Below, piece by piece: positions 12,205-23,030 of a stretch of 64,000 nt of DNA. The translations under genes were made by a program, and so were the position numbers. The stretch is from Sialis fuliginosa. Lineage: Eukaryota; Arthropoda; Insecta; Megaloptera; Sialidae. The stretch's first letter is position 1. The number at the start of each line of letters is the position of its first letter. Below the pieces are notes generated by a model. The model was not told where the DNA came from, searched no databases, and saw only the letters and a list, made by a program, of their open reading frames with translations. Where the stretch lies: contig OY540810.1 in NCBI GenBank assembly GCA_961205875.1, positions 20,398,001 through 20,462,000 on the forward strand, read 5' to 3'.

Positions 12205-12690
12205 AAAAAAAAATATCTGCCAAAGGTAGTTAATCAATTATCGAACAATTTTAATTAACACCGATAAGGTATTCTCATGAACTGCCATTAAAAATATTAG
12301 TTCGACATTTTTCGTAAGACGATTATTTTTTCGTACATTTTTAATTTTTTGACAATTTCAATATAAATCTAAATTTTTTTGTCATGTAAACGTCAAAATG
12401 ACATTTAAAACTTGTATTTATAGGAAATTGAATATACTCTGTAAAAAAGATTCTATAAAATTTTCACGTAACATGTGTTGTTCTTGAGATATCTTACAAA
12501 AATAAATATTTTGGGGTGTCACCCCTCCTTCTTAAACACGATTTTGAAATGGGACCGTTCTCAGACCAGACACAACCAATTGACCAAGTTTCATTAATAT
12601 CGGTTCAATGATTCAGGAGTTCTGCGTGTGATAATGATTCAGGGGGCAGACACACAGACAAACATGAAACGAAAAGTTTTGTCTTCCTGA
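12205..12690 (+). repeat. Dispersed repeat family with embedded CAGA/CA microsatellite, copy 1
   Basis: Collinear with 29095-29690: GTAGTTAATCAATTAT, CACCGATAAGGTATTCTCAT, GTCAAAATGACATTTAA, CTTGAGATATCTTACAAAAA, TTAATATCGGTTCAATGATTC and a CAGACA run before GAAACGAAAAGT. This copy is diverged. The order of parts suggests a non-LTR or non-autonomous element tail, but no coding remains. Confidence 0.55.
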
Positions 12691-15560
12691 AATGGAAAGA
12701 TCAAGTGAAAATTTTGAAATCGGAGAACAATTTTTTTTCTCATTTTAAAACGATCACAAAGCTTCTCATATGTATCATTATGTTCATACAAAATGTGCAA
12801 TCCATGTCCCTATGTCTATGGTTTTATTATTTTTGAGGTTAAGATTTATTGTATGCCCTTAATAGAACACATTTCCTTATATTCTAAAGGTTAGTTTTGG
12901 AACAAATAAAATAAAATTAAGTTAAATTATGGCACTGTGAGATTTTTATAAATAATACGATGTCAATACCTGCAAATATTCGAAAGCTTTCAGTTAAAAT
13001 TTGAGAATCACTTGTGAATTGAACATATGCAATGAACATAGAGTATGTACTTAGCAGTCAGTATGTTGATATTTTCCAGTTTCAGTTTTAATTTTCACAA
13101 ATATCAAATATATTGCTGAATCGGTATATTAGATTATTGGAGTTTTTTTTATGTAAATATGCATTGCTTATTGAATTTTTACGCGTATTAGTTGAAATTG
13201 TTTCAATCAATATTTTAAATAATTTCAGCATGAAGTGATAAATTAGTTATTATTTTATAATTTTATTAATTATTCCAGAATGTAGCTTTTAATTAGTATA
13301 ATACTTTCAATGAAAATTGTAACGAACACTGTAGCAAGAATAGTTTATGAAAAATTTTGAAATAACTATTTTTTATAAATCGTAGTGAGAATTATTACGG
13401 AACCCTATCAAGTACGTGCCCAACACGCACTTGGCTGCTTTATTCTAACAATGTTTTGTTTTCTTAAATGAGTGTACAATATATAATATATAATCTATCT
13501 TGATTAAAGATATAACGTGCGTTGCAAGAAAGTATAATTAAATATCTTAACATTTCAACTGTCAGCTGAACTTCCAATTTGCTAAAGAACTGTTGGTTAA
13601 TACATATAATATATTCGGATGATTCTTGAAAAATCTTACCACATATTATCTAGCTTGGTTATTATGTATATTAGTCGTAGTATGCATAATAGCTAATTTA
13701 GTCTAGTAGTCGTAATATATGTATAAATACAAATATTTATTAATGGATGTATAATATTTATATACAATACATGTAAATGAATTACTCATTGTGTTCATGT
13801 TGAATTCTATATATATTATTGTAGTACTTGACATTATCAATTATACCCATTTAGTACATACTTCGGGCAATTTATTTTACATGATGGAAATCGATCTTTA
13901 TACAAATAGTATACTTATTATGAAAAAGAGAGTATAAAGCATGTAAACAAATTTAATTATCTGAAATTATTATTGTCTGTTGGATTTGTAAAACAGTGAT
14001 GTTTATTTATGAGTACATGCATTCATATTAATGTAATCTCTGTGGTTATCCTCGGGGGTCAAATTCTTAATATCAGTGTTGTGGTTAAAAGGTCATAATG
14101 TCCGCCTATCCCTCGTAAACTACTAATATTTTATTTTGGCCTTTGTCGGCACATCAAACGAAAGAATGAGACATTCGAGTAATAGATGTCGTTTTTTAAA
14201 AATAACGATATGTATAGATGTATGTAATAAAATATTCTAATTAGTCCTCTTTAGATTGATTGTTTCTAGCTAAAAACTTGAATGGATAAATCATTTGAAA
14301 TATTATTTACTTGTGAATACATCTCTGGTGTCAATAAAAAAGATTAATATATCTATCTATCAATATAATTAGATGGTTGCATATTTTTATATTTTGTCAA
14401 GAATTTTTATTGAGGTATAATTGGTAAATTATGTATTTAATTAATATTATAAAATATTATTATAAAAAAATCAATAAAAGTATTGTTAATATTATCGAAA
14501 TTTTACCGTAATAATGGTTATGATTAATTTTATCTATTTAATTAACATGTCAAATAACATATAAATATACGTATTCATAAAAATATTAGATTTATAGGTA
14601 GGCATATTATTTAGAAATATTACCTTTAATTAGTTAAATACATATACAAAATATCGAATTTTAAAATAAAACTTTAAAATCTGCTATTGGTGCCACGGAA
14701 CTATCATACATAATACTGAGAGTAAATAGAGTGTGTGTATCTAATTATATAAAAATAAATAAATAAATAACAAAAAATAACGTTCTCTACAAGTTTTCTT
14801 ACAAACATTTTTATTATTATGAATTGATTGTTCATAACTTATAGATATTTTTTGCATTGTTTACCTAATTTTTTTCTGATTCGCTCCGTTTCAAAAATCA
14901 ATCGAAAAATTTACTTATTGGCAAAAGTCAACATTCATTCCCTGTTGTAAGATTGTTTCCAAAAAATAGAAGGTTTTTCCCAGAGTAAAATTGATCTTAA
15001 ATACATATAAAACTCTTTAATGTTATGTCGTTTTTGAGTTACTGCCGCAATAGACTGACTGACCGACAGACATAGTCAGAATGGATTCAGGGAAAGTAAA
15101 AATGCAGACTGGGTTATTTTAGTGTGTAGTTTTAGCTTGTTCGTTCAGCTCTAAAATTCAAATATGCAGTTCGAAATGTTACTTTTTGCAGTGACTAAGG
15201 AAAAAATAATTAGAATAAAAAAAAATAGAATTTTAGATTTGCGCAATCAACCTAGAATTGCACAGAATGGATATTTCCTTCAAAATATCGAATTCGGGAA
15301 AATCGACTTTACTATAATATAATTATTATTAATATATATATTATGATATATATAATATTATATTCTATAATATACGTAATTAAATACAGTAAAAATTATA
15401 TATTAAGTAAATCTTAGCGAAGCATAGAGGTATATTTAGATTCAAATATATGTATATATCAATATCGTTGCATAACCATTCAAAACCTCATTATTCGGTA
15501 ATTAAAGATATAATTTTTATAGGCCTCATTACAGATGGAAATATAAAGTTAATGGCCCAA
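12691..15560. other. A+T-rich DNA with repeat scraps
   Basis: A scrap at about 13398-13440 (TACGGAACCCTATC...AACACGCACTTGGC) resembles a common insect dispersed repeat. A second at 15040-15120 (GACTGACCGACAGACATAGTCAGAATGGATTCAGG) recurs near 35905-35960. The stretch 15310-15370 is an A/T palindrome-rich run. No gene supported. Confidence 0.35.
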
Positions 15561-16140
15561 GAAAATATTAAGAACCATAATCGTCATACAGCGTGTCCGA
15601 AACGTCGCTGCTAATCAGCGAAACGGTTAGAGAAAGAGGAACAAGAAGAGCTGATCCCGGATTATCAAATAAAAAAGATGTCATTAGTAAGCGAGGTTTC
15701 AGTTTCTAGTCTCGCCAAAACAAAGGGCAAGTGAGACGACCTACACCTTTGTACGTGAACATGAGTGAGATAACTGAATCAGATATTTAATTTTAGAGAA
15801 GTTAGAGAAGACAAGTTGATGGTTTTATTATTTCCAGAATAAAGACAGTAGCGTACTGGTACTTAAAAATGTTACCATTAAATGTAATTTTCATTGGGTT
15901 TATAATGTGCATACAATATTTTAGTTTTGCGATTTGATGTTTAAATTTATATGCAATTATGTATATTGTATTTTCGAGATGTAGGTATGTAATTATATAC
16001 TGCCAATTATGATGACTTATATGATCAGTCTCTATCCCCCTGATATAACTAAAATAGAGCTGCAAGCCGAGACGAGACCTTTCTTGGTTTCGTCTTAAAT
16101 TTGAACGAGACGAGACCGAGATGAGATATACAGGATGAGT
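15561..16140. repeat. GAGACGAGAC-type repeat region
   Basis: The segment 16060-16135 carries several GAGACGAGAC / TCTCG motifs, related in style to 4820-4845. The long - strand frame here (15802-16143) starts inside this repeat and is A+T-driven beyond it, so it is not called a gene. Confidence 0.3.
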
Positions 16141-16400
16141 CATATCAGGTGGAACAAACTTGAACAGTTAATCGAGAAAAATATTTCAAGCAAAAAAGTT
16201 TATATAAATATATGTCTGGAAACTCTTCGTGAGGGAGCTACAGATTCCCAAAAATGTTGCCTAAAATTGGTTTTTATTTAATATCTTGAGAACCCATTGT
16301 GATACAGTTGAAATTTGATACCTGCTATAGTATTAATACGTGTTAGGTTAGATATTTTTAGTTTTTAGTTTTTTTTCTTATGTTTGGAATTTTTATAAAT
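16135..16400 (+). repeat. Dispersed repeat family, copy 1 (GGATGAGTCATATCA)
   Basis: Shares with 19300-19510 the order AACAGTTAATCGAG, TCAAGCAAAAAAGTTTAT, ATATGTCTGGAAA, GAGCTACA, CTTGAGAA and GATACAG-TTGAAATTT. The copies are clearly homologous but diverged. Confidence 0.5.
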
Positions 16401-17740
16401 TCACATGACACAAAATACCCTGAAATATACTTTCTTAATTTGTCATATGTTCATTTGTTTATGAGAAATATGTGTTCTAGTATTAAAAATAAGTAAAAGA
16501 GTTGATGTAAATATACTTTCAAAAATGCATCCTTATCAACAGATAACAGTTTTTAGTCTTGTTTTTTAGTCAAATTAGTAAAGTACGTGTAACAGTAATA
16601 GAAGTGATTATAGGTCTATGAGGACTCATGTTAAGAGGAAAATTTACATTAACATTTTTTCTTATTTTTAATCATAGAATAAGGATATAAATTTATTTTG
16701 TGTAATTTGAAACATCCATATTAAGTCAAATTTTGCCATTTATAAATTAGTGATTGGGGTATCAAATAAAAGCTGACGATTCAAGGAAACGCCACATTTA
16801 CGTATCTTTTCAATTAAATCTTATGACTTAAAGGTAAAGTAAAGTAAAATTATATATAACATTGCTAGTGTTAACAAGCGCAATTCAAAATAAAAAAACG
16901 AATAAATTTAAAAACCATACAGTATGGGACACTAGTACATGAAGCTCGATTAACTGCACTTGATAATTTTTTTATAAAATGTTGAGGTACTCAATAAGAA
17001 AATTTATCTCCATGCATTAATAAAAAATTGCATTTGACGTATTAAATTCATAAGTGAGAATCCATTATTATTTACGAATTTTTATATATTTTTTATATTA
17101 CGGATGATTTTTGAAATCTGTAACCCACCCCTTCTCATGCAAGAGTCCGTAAGTGTAAGGTGACCCCCGCATCCTTACGTTAGTTTTTTTGTATTATAAT
17201 AATAATTTGTATACATATGGTATATGATATTAGCAAAGTAAAAAATGTAATTGACTCAATATACAAAAAAGTATTTTAGCAGCCAAAATTGGTTTCAATA
17301 ACGTATTTTAAAAGATTTAACCTTACGCAAGGAAAGCTTTCGACCTTCTCCCTCTTCCAACTAAAGTTTAATGGGTTCCCCCTCCAAAGCCCCACGTAAT
17401 TAATGCACGCTCCCTAATTAAATTATATAATTTACAATAAACAGAAGTTATTTTTCCATGCCTCAGCATTTAACAGAACATACCGATCGACTACTAAAAT
17501 TAACAATTTTTTATACCGCTCTTAAATTTCAACAGTTATCTTTAATTTTAAGAACATGGCACATCCGATATTCACCACACCGCCTTCACTGACATCAGCA
17601 CAGCAGCATCATATCGTTAGATATTTAATTTCTAGTAGAGCATATCTGACCGAGACGAAGCCAATTAGTTCACAATAAGTGCGAACGGGTTAGACTAACA
17701 GAACATATGCGATCTTTAACGATTCATCATCGTTGTGTTG
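16401..17740. other. A+T-rich DNA, nothing strongly supported
   Basis: A 40-codon frame opens at an ATG in good context (17556, GAACATGG) with a non-A+T-driven peptide (MAHPIFTTPPSLTSAQQHH). It ends at 17679 with no splice partner, so I leave it unassigned. Confidence 0.3.
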
Positions 17741-17787
17741 TGACATGAACAAATGTGAATCGCTTCACATGATCTATGTGTGTGGCC

Positions 17788-17918
17788 CTAAATGAGCGGG
17801 GTGTGGGGAGAGCTGTTTTTTAAAAGCGAGACGTCGCGTAGGTGCTGAGGAAGAGGGGGAGAAGGTTGTACCGATAATGTCTCAGCGTCCGGTGCCACGT
17901 CGGGACGCGTGACGACGT
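17788..17918 (-). CDS. Weak candidate exon in a G+C-richer island
   Basis: After CATCTTTTTAAAG, 42 codons stay open on the - strand to a TAG at 17788, with a Pro-rich peptide (VQPSPPLPQHLRDVSLL). Other frames of this island are also largely open, because G+C-rich DNA has few stops, so the frame alone proves little. It may equally be a regulatory island. Confidence 0.13.
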
Positions 17919-18455
17919 CTTTAAAAAGATGGATTGTTGTTCTCAAATCCGTGGTGCTCAAACTATGAACGATTCGTTGAATTGATGGGTTTTGTATGCA
18001 TGATTGAATGGATTGTTTTATTTATGTATCTCAGATTTTGGGGTTTGTCTGATTTTTTTTATTATACATAGATAAAAGTCATGATAAGTTATCAACTATT
18101 AGGTTCAAATGTCTACAGAAACTATCAAATTTAATTGTTTGACTTTAAAATAGGGAACACTGTATAAAATAATATCGCTTGTCCATAAAATACAAACTCC
18201 TTTTCTTTAAAAAAATGTATTAATAAAATTGCCAACTTATTCAGCGAACAAATAAACATAAAATTACGTGAGGAACAGTTACATATTCTTAAAATGCTAA
18301 CTTACCTTTTATCTTGATAGATGTGACATAATGCAACAAAACTCAAGATTATGTTTTTAATCTCTCCCCCCGCCCCTTTTACGGGGGCCAAGACCAAGAT
18401 CGAAAGTATTTTCTTGTGAACGAGAACAGATATAGCTAACGAGTTTAAATTTTCA

Positions 18456-18617
18456 CTAAACGAGATGAGAAGCTCTAAAAGTATGTTTGTATTTATAGAA
18501 TAATATAAACATTTTAATAACTGCTGGTAAGCTAGATGCCACATCATGAACACGGTTTTCATCGTCGTCAAATACCGGAGATGAAACACGACAGTATGGT
18601 TCAGTGACTAAGTTTAG
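18456..18617 (-). CDS. Possible further exon of the leftward gene
   Basis: The acceptor GCGTTTTTCTCATCAG is followed by 53 open codons in phase 0 and a TAG at 18456. The first 32 codons are rich in GNN codons and encode a mixed acidic peptide (EPYCRVSSPVFDDDENRVHD), unlike chance translation here. The last part turns A+T-rich. No consensus donor lies inside it, so it would be a terminal exon or a decayed remnant. An ATTAAA lies about 100 bp downstream on the - strand, next to a G+C-rich repeat fragment (18366-18392). Confidence 0.25.
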   Translation of the reverse strand, partial: LNLVTEPYCRVSSPVFDDDENRVHDVASSLPAVIKMFILFYKYKHTFRASHLV

Positions 18618-19064
18618 CTGATGAGAAAAACGCATAATACATCAATAAATATATCGTAATACACTTTTATACAATATGCTCGTCAAATATTATTTAACTT
18701 TAAAGGGATTATTTATCTACTACATTTATTTTTACTATATAAATATCAAATATCTCGAATATAATTTAAATAATAATATGCTGTCATTAAATTACGATAC
18801 AAATTATTAACTATTATTAAACGCACTTTTTTTTGGTAAAAGCCTCTATCAAACTTTCGTTTATTAAATTTTGTTTTATATTCTATCTACTTATAAGAAA
18901 TACAAATTATGTGTTAGTAAGTTTTAATATCTCTATATTCATGTATAGCTACAGGCAAACATAATATAATATAGTTATAAATCTGTGGCTTCCAATTTTT
19001 TCAGATTAATATACATGATTTTTTTACTTACATATACGGCCATATATTAAATGAAATATACTTA
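18618..19064. other. A+T-rich DNA, nothing supported
   Basis: Low-complexity sequence between the 18.5-kb exon candidate and the Harbinger-like MITE. Confidence 0.4.
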
Positions 19065-19290
19065 CCTCGGGTTGCATAAAGCAAAATTAACAACAATTAG
19101 CCACTGATTAACTAGTTGTTTTCAAACCATGATTAATCTCAATTTGTAAATGAATAATTCACTAAATATGCTTTTTTTTAACCTTATAAAATATATTATA
19201 AACGTGATTGTTTTTTAAAATTGACGTAATAATGGTTCTGAAACAACTGATTAACTAATTGTGATTATTTTTGCTTTATGCACCCCAAGG
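19065..19290. mobile_element. 226-bp MITE with long TIRs and TTA target duplication (Harbinger-like)
   Basis: The ends CCTCGGGTTGCATAAAGC and (inverted) CCTTGGGGTGCATAAAGC start imperfect inverted repeats that extend about 55-60 bp through ACAATTAG and TTGTTT. TTA lies directly outside both ends (19062-19064 and 19291-19293). TTA/TAA duplications are typical of PIF/Harbinger MITEs. Confidence 0.65.
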
Positions 19291-19299
19291 TTATATTAT

Positions 19300-19510
19300 A
19301 GAATGATTCAAGACTAGCATACTAAACTTTAACAGTTGATCGAGGAAGTTATTTTATGTCAAAAAAGTTTATAAACATATGTCCGGAAATTATTCATGAA
19401 TGAGCTACAACCTCCTATAGATTATGCCCAAAAATAGTTATTATCTTGAAGATGATGATACAGCTTGAAATTTTCTACATAATTTCGAATTAATAAAAGT
19501 TATCGATTTT
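19300..19510 (+). repeat. Dispersed repeat family, copy 2
   Basis: Homologous to 16135-16400: AACAGTTGATCGAGGAAGTT, GTCAAAAAAGTTTATA, ATATGTCCGGAAAT, GAGCTACAACCTCC and GATACAGCTTGAAATTTT. Confidence 0.5.
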
Positions 19511-19738
19511 AAGTATATATTCTTAGAATCAATGCCAGGTATTTGATTTATGTTTTCTGATATATAGAAGAGCATTGACTGCACATATGATTCAAAAATG
19601 TCCTTACAAAGAAAGAGATAGAGCGTAAATAAAAAATTCGATTTTCGTTAAAAAAATATAGGAATTATGAAAAAGCGATATTTACCGATGTACATAAAAT
19701 TATGATCACACACTGTACAAAGTTTGAGAGTTGTCCCA

Positions 19739-19934
19739 TTATTGTACGCGTGTGTATTTAACGGATTCACTCCGCATCATTGCGAGAATCTGATTTATTT
19801 TTAGTGTTTTGAAGACAGATTTGTTGGCTTTGTATTCGATTATAATGAAGGAATTCAGGTGGGAGTCTGAGCTAACAAATAACGTTGATGACAGGACGTT
19901 ATGATCGAAATACGTCTTGATTATACGCGGAATC
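19739..19934 (-). CDS. Candidate late or terminal exon of the leftward gene
   Basis: A strong acceptor (TCGCAACCATTTTTCAG|GATTCC) opens 64 codons after one nucleotide of a split codon, ending at a TAA at 19739. By hand count about half of the third codon positions are G or C, against about a third at positions 1 and 2. That is a coding-like periodicity in DNA this A+T-rich. The peptide is mixed and hydrophobic to basic (FDHNVLSSTLFVSSDSHLN, later VFKTLKINQILAMMRSES). It could be the 3' terminal exon. Alternatively a weak donor (CACGC|GTACAA, phase 0) could splice to the candidate at 18456-18617. No close AATAAA was seen downstream. Family unknown. Confidence 0.4.
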
Positions 19935-20279
19935 CTGAAAAATGGTTGCGACGAGAGAAATATTATACTTCGTAAAATTAATTTAACCATATGTTTTTGT
20001 TTAGGGGACAAATTTGAAATAACTAAATTTTATTTTCATTAAAATGTATATATGTGAGGATTTCGAGGTAATTTTTTATTTTTATGATTGATGAGTTATC
20101 TATATGCTGAAATATGCTCGTTATTTTGCTAGCTTGTAAGCACTTTGAATGGAATATTAATTCTGTGATATTCTAAAATATAATATATACTAAAATATTG
20201 ACCCACAAGATCTCTGCGTTTTACATTTAAATGATTTTACTTTTATATCTTATTTATTTGAATTTATCTACATATTATA

Positions 20280-20405
20280 CTTTTACAACTGATTGGATTT
20301 ACACAACTGGACAACTTGGTTATTTAATAAACACAACTTAACAACTTTATATTAAAATACAACTTGACAACTTTTTATTTCAACATTACAATAACAACTT
20401 ACAAT
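20280..20405 (+). repeat. Degenerate ACAACTT direct-repeat cluster
   Basis: ACAACTT or ACAACTG occurs about eight times within 126 bp, usually in pairs (ACAACT-gg-ACAACTT, ACAACTT-a-ACAACTT, ACAACTT-g-ACAACTT). The pairs are about 30 bp apart. Confidence 0.5.
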
Positions 20406-20698
20406 TAGTCCATCTTCAGCTGTCTTTTCACCAATTTATTGATCTCTTCTTTTTTTCCCCCGCTACTTATTTCTTATTCTTGTTTTTTACTTTAATTTTA
20501 ACCCTTTTGCTGCTACTTATTTTCTAGCCCTACATATATTACTACCATTGTTATTTACCGCGCATGCAGTTAAACTGTAAATAACCGTCATGATACTGTC
20601 ATAAATGTGTGATATCCCGTGCTAATAAATTATAGTATTTTTTTTAATAATATTATATTTTCTATATTTTTTAAGCGTTTGATTAGAAAGATCTAGAG

Positions 20699-20930
20699 CA
20701 GGGGTCGGCACCTTTTTGTGTACACGGACATAATACAAGATTTGAAAATTACCGAGGGCGCATATTTTGCAGATAATCGATAATAATAAAAGGTATATAA
20801 ATAAGATTTGAAAAAAAAGCAAGATTCAAATGTAAAATGTAATGTTAGTGGCCTTAGGTACTTTTTAATATCTCAATATTTAGTCCAGGGCGCATTAAAT
20901 ATCCACCAAGGGTGTCGTCAATGAAAAAAC
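20699..20930 (+). mobile_element. One-ended hAT-like element (CAGGGGTCGGCA)
   Basis: CAGGGGTCGGCACC is a typical hAT-type MITE terminus. The matching inverted end was not found, so the right limit is a guess. Confidence 0.35.
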
Positions 20931-22590
20931 TCAAAAATGTTTGGTTTTGCACACATCCCTTTACTAAAATAATCTATACATACTTATAACAAAATTTATT
21001 GTTATGCGTTTTTGGACTTTTATTTTTTCCTATGAGTTCTGATTTACCTGTATATATATTTATTATGTATAAAAATATATTACAAATGTAGTATAATATG
21101 ATATTATAATTTATATAAATGATAATACAAATTAAATTAATACTAAATACTCATTACTCATATTAAAATGATTGTATGTATTGTTATTTTTTTTTAATAA
21201 TTCATTTTTTAATAAAAATAATTAATTAATTTGTTAAATTAATATTTTCCTGTTTGTTTTTCAAAATATTCATAGTATTTATAAATATCTCTCTATTGAA
21301 ATGAATGATTTAATATCTATAGATATATAAATATGTATATTTACAGTATTTACTCACATAAAAACATGTGTGAAAATACGTATACAAGTTATTTCTTTAC
21401 ATAATATCTATGAATATTTGAAATCATTGAATGTAAAGTTGGTATTTTGAACATATTACCTTACTCTGTAAAGTAACGGTATGGTAATTTTAAATTTGCA
21501 GTAATTTATGTACTGGACGTTAATATGTCCAATGTTCGAATCTCTAATTTGGGATAATTTACTTAAAAAGTGTTTCTCAGTTCATGCATATTCATGTGTT
21601 GAAAAATTCATTTTATTTTTGTCACGTAATTATAAATAAATATATGATTTTTAAATGGTCATTCGTTTTACGACCGACGATAAACAATAAATATATTTGT
21701 CAGTGGCGTCACTACTGTGTGGTAAACTGGACAGTTGCCTTTGGCTCCCCAGTCGGAAATGAGTTTTATGTTGCATAATATGATTTTTTTTAGATTTTAA
21801 ATTACATTTATTTATACCTATACGAAGAGTTAACATTTAATTGCTTTTTATTTATATTTATTTATATTATGTAGGCATGTTAGTGTTAGCTGTTAAATAT
21901 GAAATCCTTTTTATTTGATTTTGGTTAAATATTAATTATAAATAATTATTTTTCTGCATGCCAACAGGATAATATATAATGTATGAACTTGTTTGGATTG
22001 AGTTAAAAAAATTTAAAAATTAATTTTTTTAAGTAGAGATAACAAACATTTTAAGTCCTACTAGAAACTGCGCAAACCATTTTATTATATTTGTTTGGGG
22101 GGGGGGGGGGGGGCATTTCTATTGCTCTCAGACAAATATGTATTAAAACTATCCATTGTCAGTTTCAATTTTTGTAAACTGTTCTTCAAAAAAATACAAT
22201 TTGTCTGTATTATTTATTTCACCCTTTTTTTAATTTGAAGTTACGCACTTGTATATATTTTTCATGTAATGACTTAACAAAAAAAATATGTGTTGTCTCA
22301 AATTATTTCACAATTATCTTGAATTTTTTTGTAATGGGTGGTCATTTTTTTAGTTTTGAAATAAAAACTTTAAACAAGTAAATTTTGTAGCTTTGTTAGA
22401 AGCAAAATATTTTTCAGGAATAAATTTATACATTATTATAAAAATGAATAAAAACATACACTTTTTGTTAACCTTACTAAGTAATTAATAATAAATTTTA
22501 TATATATAGGAATTTGTTTTATGTGATTTTAAATTATGTATACTCACAAATATTTAAATATAATATTCTTATACACTTTTATTAGAACCA
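20931..22590. other. A+T-rich DNA with a long poly-G tract
   Basis: A run of about 18 G lies at 22097-22114. A CAGTGGCGTCAC motif at 21702 may be a hAT-type end. Otherwise low complexity. Confidence 0.35.
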
Positions 22591-22839
22591 ATTATCCGAA
22601 TATATTTTTATTGATTTCTGCACACAATAAGTGTTCACATATTAAAATTTCAAAACTGAGTGCATTAATATGAATTATATTATACTCTGTAAATAATGAT
22701 TTTAAATACAACGTATAAAATATTAACCAACTTTGTCTAAGGTTTATTTCATTCTTATTAATATTATGATATAAAATAATAAATACTCTCAAAGATTTTG
22801 ATTGTTTCTTTTTTATATAAGGTATTATGCTTTTATAAT

Positions 22840-23030
22840 ATATACTTACCATACATGGTACCCACATCTTATTACGGGCCCCTGAACCAATATTATCGGT
22901 GGACCCCCTTTTTCTAATAAACCCAAGATATTTTTTTAGACGACGATAAAAAAGAAGCTTATTTACTCGCCGCGTCGGGCTCCAGGCTAGAGCCCTGTCA
23001 CCCCTCCCCCTTGTGGGGGCCATGATACTT
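22840..23030 (-). repeat. G+C-rich repeat fragment
   Basis: The - strand text ATGGCCCCCACAAGGGGGAG, TAGAGCC/GGAGCCCGACGC, then GGGTCCACCGATAATATTGG, looks like a piece of a dispersed element. A similar CCCCCGTAAAAGGGGC motif occurs at 18368-18390. The 162-codon - strand frame crossing it (22592-23080) is A+T-driven outside this piece and is not called a gene. Confidence 0.3.

Noticed and set aside
15802-16143. 113-codon - strand frame
   Set aside because: Begins inside a GAGACGAGAC repeat and continues as Ile/Tyr/His-rich chance translation.
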